From positions 310,001 to 374,000 of the forward strand of contig NZ_JAENII010000001.1 in the NCBI RefSeq assembly GCF_016595525.1: a DNA stretch of 64,000 nucleotides, read 5' to 3'. The stretch is from Haloferula rosea (GTDB taxonomy: Bacteria > Verrucomicrobiota > Verrucomicrobiia > Verrucomicrobiales > Akkermansiaceae). Shown here piece after piece: positions 1-8,700 of the stretch. Numbering within the stretch: position 1 is the stretch's first letter; each line of letters starts with the position of its first letter. The notes beneath the pieces are model-generated. The model saw only the letters and a program-made list of their open reading frames with translations, was not told the origin of the DNA and did no database searches. The position numbers and the translations under genes are program-made.

Positions 1-306
1 CGCCGCAAGGTCGCCGGCACTGCCGAACGCCCACGCCTCGCCGTGCACTACTCGAATCAGCACATCTACGCCCAGGTCATCGACGATGCCAGCGGCAACA
101 CGGTGGTTTCCGCTTCGACGCTCGACAAGAGCGTGGAGAAGGGGGCATCGAACGTGGCTTGTGCGACCTCCGTCGGCAAACTGCTTGCCGAACGGGCCAA
201 GGAAGCCAATGTCAGCGCCGTGGTCTTCGACCGTGGCGGTCATCTCTATCACGGAAAAATCAAAGCTCTGGCTGACGCTGCGCGTGAAGCTGGTCTGCAA
301 TTCTAA
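1..306 (+). CDS. rplR: 50S ribosomal protein L18, 5' end cut by window
   Basis: This is the C-terminal 101 codons of ribosomal protein L18, which binds 5S rRNA in the large subunit. The reading frame is open from base 1 and ends at TAA 304-306. Recognisable L18 features are the [20 protein letters not shown] strand near the cut start, the [11 protein letters not shown] helix, and the C-terminal [19 protein letters not shown] segment with its glycine-rich turn. About 20 N-terminal residues are missing relative to typical bacterial L18. rpsE follows 18 bases later, the usual spc-operon order, so identification is secure. Confidence 0.95.
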   Translation, partial: RRKVAGTAERPRLAVHYSNQHIYAQVIDDASGNTVVSASTLDKSVEKGASNVACATSVGKLLAERAKEANVSAVVFDRGGHLYHGKIKALADAAREAGLQF

Positions 307-324
307 TCTCTCGCGCATATCGTC

Positions 325-1026
325 ATGGTGACAAGCAACGAATCAGCTCCCGCTCCGAAGTCCGACTCCACTCCAGCACCCGCCGGTGACAACAAGGCCA
401 TTGGGCCCGTCGCAGGCAGCGGTGGTTATGGAGGTCCAGGAGGCCCGGGTGGCGGACGTGGACAAGGCGGACGTGGACAAGGTGGACGTGGAGGCGGACG
501 GGGTCGTGGACCACGCCGTGAGCCACGCGAGCCCGACATGATCGACGGTAAGGAAATCACCGAGAAGGTGGTCTTCATCAACCGTTGTGCGAAGGTGGTC
601 AAAGGTGGTCGTCGTTTCAGCTTCTCCGCCCTCGTGGTGGTGGGTGACAAGGACGGCAAGGTCGGACTTGGTTTCGGCAAGGCCAACGAGGTCGCAGACT
701 GCATCCGCAAGGCCAGCGAGTATGGCAAAAAGGAGCTGGTGAAGATGAATCTTGCCGATGGCACGATTCCTCACGAGATCTACGCTGAATTCGGTGGTGG
801 CAAGGTGCTGCTCAAGCCGGCATCTCCGGGAACGGGGATCATCGCCGGTGGTGGTGTCCGCGCCGTCTGCGAAGCGGTCGGTATCCGCGACGTGCTCGCC
901 AAATCACTTGGATCGCAGAACCACGCAAATGTGGTGAAGGCGACCCTCAAGGCACTTTCCGAACTCCGGACCCGCGATCAGGTGCTCTCCGCCCGCGGCA
1001 AAAAGAAGAAGGACAAGTCCATCTAA
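325..1026 (+). CDS. rpsE: 30S ribosomal protein S5 with Gly/Arg-rich N-terminal extension
   Basis: S5 of the small ribosomal subunit, involved in decoding accuracy. The conserved core begins near residue 74 and shows [19 protein letters not shown], the GFGKANEV region and the [18 protein letters not shown] signature. At 233 residues it is well above the usual length of about 165. The surplus is an N-terminal extension of about 70 residues: a Ser/Pro/Ala-rich part, then a Gly/Arg/Gln-rich part at about 31-62 with repeated GGRGQ units. An internal ATG at 538 would give a standard-length S5, but the frame is open from ATG 325 and this start fits the short spacing to rplR. No clear Shine-Dalgarno sequence precedes 325. 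Confidence 0.95.
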   Translation: MVTSNESAPAPKSDSTPAPAGDNKAIGPVAGSGGYGGPGGPGGGRGQGGRGQGGRGGGRGRGPRREPREPDMIDGKEITEKVVFINRCAKVVKGGRRFSFSALVVVGDKDGKVGLGFGKANEVADCIRKASEYGKKELVKMNLADGTIPHEIYAEFGGGKVLLKPASPGTGIIAGGGVRAVCEAVGIRDVLAKSLGSQNHANVVKATLKALSELRTRDQVLSARGKKKKDKSI

Positions 1027-1034
1027 GGAACTCT

Positions 1035-1069
1035 GAACGTCGAACGTCGAAAATCGAAATTCGAATACT
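1035..1069 (+). repeat. Five tandem 7-base units in the rplO leader
   Basis: The spacer between rpsE and rplO ends in five consecutive heptamers: GAACGTC twice, then GAAAATC, GAAATTC and GAATACT. The last base lies directly before the rplO ATG. Every unit begins with GAA. The spacer has no recognisable Shine-Dalgarno sequence. rpmD (L30), often found between rpsE and rplO, is absent. Whether the repeat acts in translation is unknown. Confidence 0.7.
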
Positions 1070-1525
1070 ATGAAACTTCACACACTCAAGCCCAACAAGG
1101 GTGCCAAGCACCGCATCAAGCGACTTGGCTGCGGCGAAAGCTCCGGTCTCGGCAAGACATCGGGCAAAGGCCACAAGGGACAGAAGGCCCGCTCCGGCGG
1201 ATCCGTCCGTCCTGGTTTCGAAGGTGGCCAGATGCCCCTTCACCGTCGTCTCCCGAAGAAGGGATTCAACAACAAGGACTTCAAGACGACCGTGTCTGTG
1301 GTGAACCTTGCTCAACTCGAGAAGCACTTCTCCGACGGTGATACCGTCAATGAGGAGATCCTTCGCGAGAAGAACATCGTCAATCGCAACAGCGACATCG
1401 TCAAGGTGCTGGGCCAGGGCAACATCACCAAGAAGCTCACGATCGCCGTGGATGCCATCAGTGGCTCCGCTCGCGAGAAGATCGAGAAGGCTGGTGGCAC
1501 GGTGGAAGCACCGACTGCTGGTTGA
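1070..1525 (+). CDS. rplO: 50S ribosomal protein L15
   Basis: L15, an assembly protein of the large subunit. The N-terminal half shows the basic glycine-rich rRNA-binding pattern (LKPNKGAKHRIKRLGCGESS, then GKTSGKGHKGQKARSGG and the GFEGGQMPLHRRLPKKGF signature), and the C-terminal half ends in a short globular domain. Its length of 151 residues is normal. It follows rpsE directly without an intervening rpmD and is followed by secY, as expected for the spc operon. A strong hairpin lies between this gene and secY. Confidence 0.95.
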   Translation: MKLHTLKPNKGAKHRIKRLGCGESSGLGKTSGKGHKGQKARSGGSVRPGFEGGQMPLHRRLPKKGFNNKDFKTTVSVVNLAQLEKHFSDGDTVNEEILREKNIVNRNSDIVKVLGQGNITKKLTIAVDAISGSAREKIEKAGGTVEAPTAG

Positions 1526-1562
1526 GCTTTCGTCCCTCCATTACCGGAATGATTCCGATTTG

Positions 1563-1590
1563 TTGAGGAAGCGCTTGCTCGCTTCCTCAA
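1563..1590 (+). terminator. Perfect 11-bp hairpin between rplO and secY
   Basis: TTGAGGAAGCG at 1563-1573 and CGCTTCCTCAA at 1580-1590 are perfect complements around a 6-base loop. There is no U-run immediately after the stem; the nearest T-rich tract is at about 1610-1616. It may be a partial terminator, attenuator or processing site that sets secY expression apart from the ribosomal genes. It is a weak candidate for a full terminator. Confidence 0.45.
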
Positions 1591-1634
1591 CGCGTTTAAA
1601 AGAGCGCCGCTTTTTCTCCCACTTCTAACGACCC

Positions 1635-3143
1635 ATGATTTCCGCTTTCGCGAACACCTGGAAGGTTCCTGAACTCCGCGACCGCATTCTCTTCACCCTC
1701 GCGATGATCGTGATCGTGCGCCTCGGCGTCCACGTCACGCTTCCGGGAGTGGACGCCACCGTCATCGACGCGTGGATGGAGTATGCGAAGAAGAACCAAG
1801 ATGCCACCCAAGGTGGCGGCTTGCAGGCCATCCTCGGGATTTTCTCGGGGGGTGCCCTTCAGCAGGCGGGCGTCTTCGCCCTTGGCATCATGCCCTACAT
1901 CTCGGCATCGATCATGATGCAGCTGATGACGGCGGTGGTGCCGAAGTTGTCCCGTCTTTCCCGTGAAGATGGCGGCCGCCAGAAGATCACCCAGTTCACC
2001 CGCTACCTGACGATTGCGATTGCGCTGGTGCAGGGCTTCTTCGTCGCCAAGTCGCTGATGAATCCTGCCTCGATCCCCTACATGGGAGGCATCGATGTCG
2101 TGATGGGCGAGTTGGGGCGTGACCTGGTTCCGAATCCGACGGTCCTGTGGCAGATCCTTACGGTGCTGACCATCGTCAGCGGCACGCTCTTCCTGATGTG
2201 GATCGGTGACCAGATGACCGAGCGCGGTATCGGCAACGGTACGTCGATCATCATCACAGTCAACATCATCGCCGCGCTTCCAGGTGCCTTGTTCCAGACT
2301 TGGCAGCACTTTGTGGCTCGCGAGGGGGCAAGCTCCTTTGAAGTGATGATGCTGGTGGTCATGATCGCCATGCTCCTGCTGGTCATCGCCGGAACGATTT
2401 CCATCACCCAGGCGCAGCGCCGGATCGCGATCCAGTATGCGAAGCGCGTGGTCGGTCGGAAGCAGTTCGGAGGTCAGACCCAGTATCTTCCCCTCAAGGT
2501 GAACTACGCGGGTGTGATGCCGATCATCTTCGCCAGTGCGGTGCTTTCGCTGCCGACCATCATCCTGAGCCAGATCTTTCCCGAAGCGGGTTGGTCGCGT
2601 GCTCTTCAGGAAGCCCTGCTTGGTGGTACTTGGTATTACGTGCTCGGCGCGATTTTCATCTTCTTCTTCTCCTATTTCTGGGTGGCGACGATGTTCCAGC
2701 CTTCGCAGATCTCGGAAGACCTGAAGCGTAACGGAGGATACATCCCGGGTGTGCGCCCCGGTAAGCCGACTTCGGACTTCCTCGACTTCACGATGACCCG
2801 CCTGACCTTTGCAGGTGCGATCTTCCTGACCCTGATTTTCATTCTGCCGGTCGCCATCGGCAAGATCGTCGGACTTCCTCCGGGATCGATGGTTCTCCAG
2901 TTCTTCGGCGGCACCAGCTTGCTGATTCTCGTGGGTGTGGTGCTTGACGTGATGCGTCAGGTGGAAACCCACCTGCTGCAGCGCCACTACGATGGCTTCC
3001 TCCGCAAGGGCAAGCTGAAGGGTCGCTACGACCGCCTGTCGCAGAACAGCCAGGGGCCGACTTCGAGCACCGCGATTGTCTACCTCTGGGTATTCATCGG
3101 CATCCTTCTGGTGGTCGGCGCCGTGGCTTACTTCGCCAAGTAA
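1635..3143 (+). CDS. secY: Preprotein translocase subunit SecY
   Basis: SecY forms the protein-conducting channel of the inner membrane with SecE and SecG. The N-terminus (ISAFANTWKVPELRDRILFT) and the segments GIMPYISASIMMQLMTAVVP, GIGNGTSIIITVNIIAALP and YFGG-like FFGGTSLLILVGV are typical. About ten hydrophobic helices can be seen. With 502 residues it is longer than E. coli SecY (443), mainly through longer loops in the first half and a basic C-terminal stretch around RKGKLKGRYDRLSQ. It lies between rplO and adk, the classical position. No Shine-Dalgarno sequence is evident at ATG 1635. Confidence 0.96.
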   Translation: MISAFANTWKVPELRDRILFTLAMIVIVRLGVHVTLPGVDATVIDAWMEYAKKNQDATQGGGLQAILGIFSGGALQQAGVFALGIMPYISASIMMQLMTAVVPKLSRLSREDGGRQKITQFTRYLTIAIALVQGFFVAKSLMNPASIPYMGGIDVVMGELGRDLVPNPTVLWQILTVLTIVSGTLFLMWIGDQMTERGIGNGTSIIITVNIIAALPGALFQTWQHFVAREGASSFEVMMLVVMIAMLLLVIAGTISITQAQRRIAIQYAKRVVGRKQFGGQTQYLPLKVNYAGVMPIIFASAVLSLPTIILSQIFPEAGWSRALQEALLGGTWYYVLGAIFIFFFSYFWVATMFQPSQISEDLKRNGGYIPGVRPGKPTSDFLDFTMTRLTFAGAIFLTLIFILPVAIGKIVGLPPGSMVLQFFGGTSLLILVGVVLDVMRQVETHLLQRHYDGFLRKGKLKGRYDRLSQNSQGPTSSTAIVYLWVFIGILLVVGAVAYFAK

Positions 3144-3157
3144 GCTGGAGCAGGACC

Positions 3158-3820
3158 ATGGCGCTTCATCTGATCCTGCTGGGACCCCCTGCCTCAGGCA
3201 AGGGGACACAGGGTCGGAGGCTCGCCGAACGCGAGGAACTTGCCTACCTGAGCACTGGAGCGCTTCTGCGCGAAGTGCTCCGGAACGGTGGGCCGGTTGC
3301 TGACGAGGTGCGGCCGACGCTCGCCGTGGGCGGCTATGTTTCGGATTCGCTGATGTGCGACATCCTGGAGGACTGGCTGGCCCGCCATGAGGACGGCTGG
3401 GTCCTCGATGGGTTTCCCCGGACCGTGGCGCAGGATGACTTCCTGAAGCACTGGCTCGCTGCGAAAGGTCAAGCGGTCGATGGGGCCCTGGCCCTTGAGG
3501 TTCCGAAGGCCGAACTGGTGCAACGCATCGAGGAGCGCGTCGAATGCCCCTCCTGCGGTTGGTCAGGTCAAACGAATCAACTCAAGGAAGGTTTCCAGTG
3601 CCCGTCCTGCGGCGAGAAAGCAGCTCGCCGGGACGATGACAGTCTGGAAAATTTCATGCACCGTTTCGAGGAATACAAGGAGCACACCGTCCCAGTGATC
3701 GAGCGATACCGCGCGCTCGGGATGCTGGCACCCGTCGATGCCTCCGAGCCGATCGACGTGGTTTCGAAATGCGTGGAACAAGCGGTGAACCAACTCAAAT
3801 CAGATGGCCAGAAGGCATAA
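3158..3820 (+). CDS. adk: Adenylate kinase with zinc-type lid
   Basis: Interconverts ATP plus AMP with two ADP in the cytosol. The P-loop GPPASGKGT is at residues 9-17, the AMP-binding region follows LSTGALLRE, and DGFPRT is at 84-89. The lid carries four cysteines (130, 133, 148, 151) in two CPSC pairs, indicating the zinc-binding long form. Its length of 220 residues fits. A purine-rich GGAGCAGGA lies just ahead of ATG 3158. Its 3' end overlaps map by 17 bases, so the two are probably translated together. Confidence 0.95.
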   Translation: MALHLILLGPPASGKGTQGRRLAEREELAYLSTGALLREVLRNGGPVADEVRPTLAVGGYVSDSLMCDILEDWLARHEDGWVLDGFPRTVAQDDFLKHWLAAKGQAVDGALALEVPKAELVQRIEERVECPSCGWSGQTNQLKEGFQCPSCGEKAARRDDDSLENFMHRFEEYKEHTVPVIERYRALGMLAPVDASEPIDVVSKCVEQAVNQLKSDGQKA

Positions 3821-4604
3821 GATCAAGATCAAGAATGCCCGCGAGATTGACCTCATGCGGGTCGCGGGACAGACGGCCAGCGAGATCCTCCAGACCGTGG
3901 CCAAGGCCGTGACGCCTGGGATCACCACGGGGGAACTCGACCAGATGGCGGCTGAGCTGATGAAGGAGCGCAACTGCAAGAGCGCGTTCCTCGGCTATCG
4001 TGGGTTTCCGGGCTACACCTGTCTTTCGGTCAATGAAGAGGTGGTTCACGGCATCGGAGGCAAGCGCAAGCTCCAGATGGGCGACATCATCAAGATTGAT
4101 GTCGGTGTGGTCGTGAACGGCTGGATCGGCGACAACGCAACCACCGTGCCGGTGGGCGATGTCAGCGAGGAGATCAAACGCCTGATGGCCGCCACCGAGC
4201 AGTCGCTCTACGAGTCCATCGACAAGGCCCGTGCAGGCCTTCGCCTGGCTGAGCTGTGTGGTGCGGTCGAAGCCCACGTGAAACCTCTCGGGTTCACCGT
4301 GGTGCGCGAATTTGTCGGCCACGGCGTGGGTCGTGACCTGCACGAAGAGCCGCAGGTTCCGAACTACCGACCGCAGGGCAAGACCCCGATTCTCGAGCCC
4401 GGCATGGTGCTGGCCATCGAACCCATGGTGAATGCCGGCACGGGGGCGGTGAAGTTCCTCGAGGATGGCTGGACGGTCATTACGGCAGATGGTGCGCCTT
4501 CCTCACACTTTGAGCACACGGTGCTGATCACCGATGGAGATCCCGAGCTCCTGACCGCACGGCCGCGCGAGGCCACCCCGGAGATTCTGGGCATCCAGGC
4601 GTAG
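3804..4604 (+). CDS. map: Methionine aminopeptidase, type I
   Basis: Removes the initiator methionine from new proteins. The five metal ligands of the pita-bread fold can be seen: Asp99 (IDVG), Asp110 (GDNATT), His173 (GHGVGRDLHEEP), Glu206 (AIEPM) and Glu237 (FEHTV); His82 in VVHGIGG matches the substrate-contacting histidine. It has 266 residues and no N-terminal zinc-finger extension, so it is type I. It starts inside the end of adk. The secY-adk-map order is the usual one; infA and rpmJ do not follow here. Confidence 0.95.
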   Translation: MARRHKIKIKNAREIDLMRVAGQTASEILQTVAKAVTPGITTGELDQMAAELMKERNCKSAFLGYRGFPGYTCLSVNEEVVHGIGGKRKLQMGDIIKIDVGVVVNGWIGDNATTVPVGDVSEEIKRLMAATEQSLYESIDKARAGLRLAELCGAVEAHVKPLGFTVVREFVGHGVGRDLHEEPQVPNYRPQGKTPILEPGMVLAIEPMVNAGTGAVKFLEDGWTVITADGAPSSHFEHTVLITDGDPELLTARPREATPEILGIQA

Positions 4605-4620
4605 GTAAGGATTCGCCTTT

Positions 4621-5298
4621 CTACAACTTGGGTAGCTCGGGCGTGGCGAAGTATTTGGTCGGGTCCTCGAGACCGGCAAGCATGAAGGCCTCGCGTCGTT
4701 CGACGCAGGTGCCACAGGTGCCGCAGTGGATGTCGCCGCCCTTGTAGCAGGACCAGGTTTCGGCGAAATCGATGCCGAGTTCGGCTCCACGTCTGGCGAT
4801 GCCGGTCTTGTCCATGTCGATGAAGGGTCGCAGGAGCTCGATCTTCTCGTAGGTCCCTTCCCGCATGGCGTCAGCCATGCCCTGCATGAAGGGTTCACGG
4901 CAGTCGGGGTAGATGGCGTGGTCGCCCGAGTGGGCGGCAATCGCGAGGGCCTGCGCCTCCTTGCTTTCGGCGAAGCCACAGGCGATGGCGAGCATGATGC
5001 CGTTGCGGAAGGGGACAACGGTACGCTTCATGTTCTCCTCGGCGTAGTGCCCGTCGGGAATGTCTCCTCCGCTTTTCAGCAGGTCGGAGGTGAAGTGCTG
5101 GTTGATGAAATCCAGCGGAATGGTCTGGTGCGGAACGCCGGCCCGCTCGGCGTGAAGCCTGGCGAACGGGATCTCGCAGGCATTGTGCTTGGAGCCGTAA
5201 TCGAACGATAGCGCCGCCACGACTTCGTGGCTACGAAGGATCTCGTAGAAGGCGACGGTGGAGTCCATGCCGCCGCTGAGCAGGACGACCGCTTTCAT
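4621..5298 (-). CDS. queC: 7-cyano-7-deazaguanine synthase QueC
   Basis: Makes preQ0 from 7-carboxy-7-deazaguanine using ATP and ammonia, in queuosine biosynthesis. The PP-loop motif SGGMDS is at residues 8-13, and the C-terminal zinc-binding cysteines appear in WSCYKGG and HCGTCGTC. The frame extends to an upstream ATG at 5322, but 5298 is preferred because this ATG overlaps the queF stop as ATGA and places MKAVVLLSGG at the N-terminus, as in the family. It converges with map across a 16-base gap. Confidence 0.93.
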   Translation of the reverse strand: MKAVVLLSGGMDSTVAFYEILRSHEVVAALSFDYGSKHNACEIPFARLHAERAGVPHQTIPLDFINQHFTSDLLKSGGDIPDGHYAEENMKRTVVPFRNGIMLAIACGFAESKEAQALAIAAHSGDHAIYPDCREPFMQGMADAMREGTYEKIELLRPFIDMDKTGIARRGAELGIDFAETWSCYKGGDIHCGTCGTCVERREAFMLAGLEDPTKYFATPELPKL

Positions 5299-5699
5299 TG
5301 GTTCGGGTGGCTGGCGGAACAAGTGAGCTGGATGCCACCCCGCGAACCGAACTTGCCTTCAATGTGCAGTTCCTGCGGGTTCATCGCGGCGACAAGATCG
5401 TCGAGGATGCGGTTGACAACTTCCTCGTTGAAGGCGGGAAGGTTGCGGAAGGAGGCGAGGTAGAACTTGAGCGACTTGGTTTCCACGCAACTCTCGTCGG
5501 GCACGTAGCGGATGACGATGTGCGCGGTGTCGGGCTGGCCGGTGACCGGGCACAGCGAGGAGAACTCCGGGCAGTCGAGGGTGATCCAGAATTTCCGGCC
5601 GGGCCGGCAGTTCGGGAAGGTCTCGAGCTTGGCTTCCTCCGGAGAAGCGGGCAGTCGGTTCTCGGAGTGGCCGAGAAGTGTCAGGTCGGGGTCAGTCAC
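5295..5699 (-). CDS. queF: NADPH-dependent preQ0 reductase QueF, short type
   Basis: Reduces the nitrile of preQ0 to preQ1, the next step after QueC. The nucleophilic Cys50 sits in SSLCPVTGQPD with Asp57, and the ETKSLKFYLASFRN motif matches the QueF substrate-binding signature. At 134 residues it is the short, unimodular type. Its stop overlaps the queC start (ATGA), so the pair is a two-gene unit for consecutive steps. No riboswitch fits in the 42-base space upstream. Confidence 0.94.
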   Translation of the reverse strand: MTDPDLTLLGHSENRLPASPEEAKLETFPNCRPGRKFWITLDCPEFSSLCPVTGQPDTAHIVIRYVPDESCVETKSLKFYLASFRNLPAFNEEVVNRILDDLVAAMNPQELHIEGKFGSRGGIQLTCSASHPNQ

Positions 5700-5741
5700 G
5701 CCGTGAAGTTAGCGTTCGCGCGCGTGGCTGTCGATTCCTGC

Positions 5742-8700
5742 CTACGGGCGACTTGCAACGACGCGGACGAGGCAACGGGTGAGATTGCCAATGACTCCAT
5801 CAACCCCATCCATGACCGATTTATCGAGGACTTCGTTGAGGATGCTGCCGCTGCCCTGATGTTCGGAGTACAGATGCCATGTTGATAGGTCGCTGGTCCA
5901 GTAGACCTCATACTGTCTGTTCTCAAGACTTGGCCAGGAGATGCTGAAACCAGTGGGAGTGTCTGCGGTTTCAAGGACTTTGAAGGTCGAGGCAGCGAGG
6001 TTGGGGTCGGTGCCGGCGATGAATTCATCGAGGTTGCTCTGTCCGTCGCCATCGGCGTCCTGATTTGCGTCTTTTGGACTGTCAGGGTCCAGCTCGTGGA
6101 CGAGTTCGAAGGAGTTCGGCATGCCATCCGCATCATTGTCGGGGCGTCGGGGGAAAAGCGTGGAGGTTGTTGTTGTGCGGTAGTTGTCGAGCACCGCGAG
6201 GAGATCGCTGCCGGTCAGGGAGGCGAGATTGCTGCGTATCTGGGAGGTGTCTGTTAGTTCAGAGATCAGGTTGTTGTCCTCTCCGAGGTCGACTGACTGC
6301 CGGAAGAGCTGTTTCGGTACCCCTTGGTCGGTGCCCAAGGGGTTGGAGATTGACGCGTTGGATGAGTCCCAGGAGACGGAGTTTCCTCCGCCACCGGTGG
6401 AGTCGATCAGTTTCCATCCGTCGATGGTCTTGAGTGCCAGGTCTCCGCGGTTTCCGGAGACGACGATCGAGTCTCGGTGGGGTGAGGGTTTCTGCTGCCC
6501 TCGGAGGACGTTCAGGAAACTTTCTCCATCGGGTGCGACATCATCGGGAAGCTCTTGGCCAAGGAAGGCAGCGACGGTGGCGAATACATCCCCCTGCCAG
6601 ATGAGTTCATTTGTTTTCATTCCGGCGGCGGCCTGGCCAGGCCAGCGCACGATGAAGGGGACGCGGATTCCGCCGTCCCAGACGTCGCGCTTGTTGCCGC
6701 GTAGGGGGCCGTTCGGGTCCTTTCCACGGGAGAGGCTTTGCGACATTGCGATGTCTTCTGGGCCGTTGTCCGAGCTGAGAATGACGAGGGTGTTGTCGTG
6801 GAAACCGTTGTTGTCGATTGCGTCGATCACACGGCCAATGCGGTGGTCGACCTCGCGCATCCAGTCCGCGTAGTAGAATCCGTTGGCGCTGTCCGAGCCG
6901 ATGAAGGGGTCGGTGAGAGCCCAGGGAAGGTGAGGACAGTAGAGGGATACGTAGGCGAAGAACGGATCAGGATCGCCAACGCGATCCGCCATGTAATCCT
7001 CGACCTGAGTGATCATGAAGGGGCCAGCATCGACCTGGCGGTAGGAAGGGTCGCCCAAACCACTACTCGATCCCTTGCCTCCGACGACCGTGGAGTTCAA
7101 TTCCGATGTGGTGAAGAAGTGCATGGTGTCGCTGTTCGTTGCGTCCCGGAAGGCTCCTGATCCGCCGTTGAGAGATGCATCCCAGATCTGACTCCGGTCA
7201 TCCTTGAGGTAGACGTAGGGGCCGAGGTTGATGGAGACCGAAAGGCCTCGGAAAAGGTCGAATCCGTGGGCGGTCGCGTGGTTCTCCACAGGACGCGCCC
7301 AATCGACAGCTGACGAATTGCTGGGGTTGCCGGTGATGCGGGTGTCCGAACCCGGGGCGAACCAGGAACCGCCGAGGTGCCATTTGCCAAAGGCTGCGGT
7401 GTCGTAGCCCTGCGTCTTGAGGAACTCGGCGATGGTGGTGTCGCTCAGGAGAGGGACTTCGTCCATTCCGGGGTTGGTCTGGTAGCCGTAGCGATGTGAG
7501 AAACCGTTGAAGAGCCGCCAGTTGTATTTTCCTGTTAGAAGGGCGTATCGGCTGGCGGTGCAGACGCCGTTGCTTGAGTGAGCTTGGGTGAAGAGAACCC
7601 CTTGGTCGGCGAGCCCGTCCATTCGCGGAGTGACGGCGGGACTGGAGATTCCGAACAGGTCTCCGTAGGCGGACATGTCGCCAAAACCGAGATCATCGGC
7701 GTAGATGATGACGATATTGGGTTTGCTGGGATTGGGGGAGTGGTCCGGACAGGAATCCGGGTCGTCGGGGCCACTGCCGAAGGAAATCTCAGCACCGTCA
7801 CTGTAGAGGTCGCCATCGCTGTCGATGAAGGTGAAAACAGGCCCGTTCGCGGGCGGCAATGCATTCGGATCCGAACTGCTGATGACTTCACTCAGGTCGT
7901 TCACTCCGTCGCCGTCTGAGTCTGCAGCATTAGGGTTGGTAGGATCCCCAGGTGCCGAGCCCGGCTGGCCAGAAGTCCATGGATTGAGAGCACCTGTCAG
8001 CTCATCCATGTCCATGATGCCGTCGTTGTCACTGTCGGCCCTACCCGACAGAGTTTGTCCGAAGCCCGAGGGACTGCTGGTTGAGTCATTTCCTTCAAAC
8101 TCCTGAAGGTTCGTCAGTCCGTCGAGATCACGGTCCAGCATGGCATCATCGAACTCAGGATCCGTGCCGTTGGCGGACTCGTATTCGTCGCTCATACCGT
8201 CTCCGTCGGTGTCTGTGGTAGGAGAGGGGACGACGGTGAACTCCAGGAGGTTGATGGCCCCCCCGCCGGATCCGGTGGGGGTGCTGATGACCATCGCGAT
8301 GTTCCCTTGGTCGTTCGCAACCAAGCCCGTGGCTTTCGGGGCGTGGGTTGCGTTGTCCAAGGTGTTGGCGATATTGAGGGGGGTGTTGCCGTTGCGATCG
8401 GTGATCACATAGTTGCAGGAGGTGCCATTGTTTCCGCGGGCCCCGTAGACCATCAGGTCGTAGGTGGCTCCTCCGGTAAGCCCTTCAAAGGTCATGCTGA
8501 TCGAGCCGGTTGCATTGGTGAAGAAGGAGTCGGAGATGGCGCTGTCGGGAAAGGTGCTGATGGGGTCAGGGTAGCCACCTTCATAGTCGGCACCGCTGCC
8601 GGCAGCCGATGCTGAAGCGACGTAGCTCAGGTTCAGGGCGATGCCTGTCGAATCGCCGTTGAGATCGATCAGATCATCGATCCGTGCCGTGTTAGAACTG

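Noticed and set aside
1596-3209. Minus-strand open frame opposite secY
   Set aside because: secY on the other strand is certain; this frame is a low-information shadow rich in His, Asp and Arg.
7730-8180. Repetitive DNA in the sulfatase and calcium-repeat genes as a CRISPR or tandem-repeat element
   Set aside because: The repetition comes from Asp-rich protein repeats; there are no constant repeats with unique spacers.
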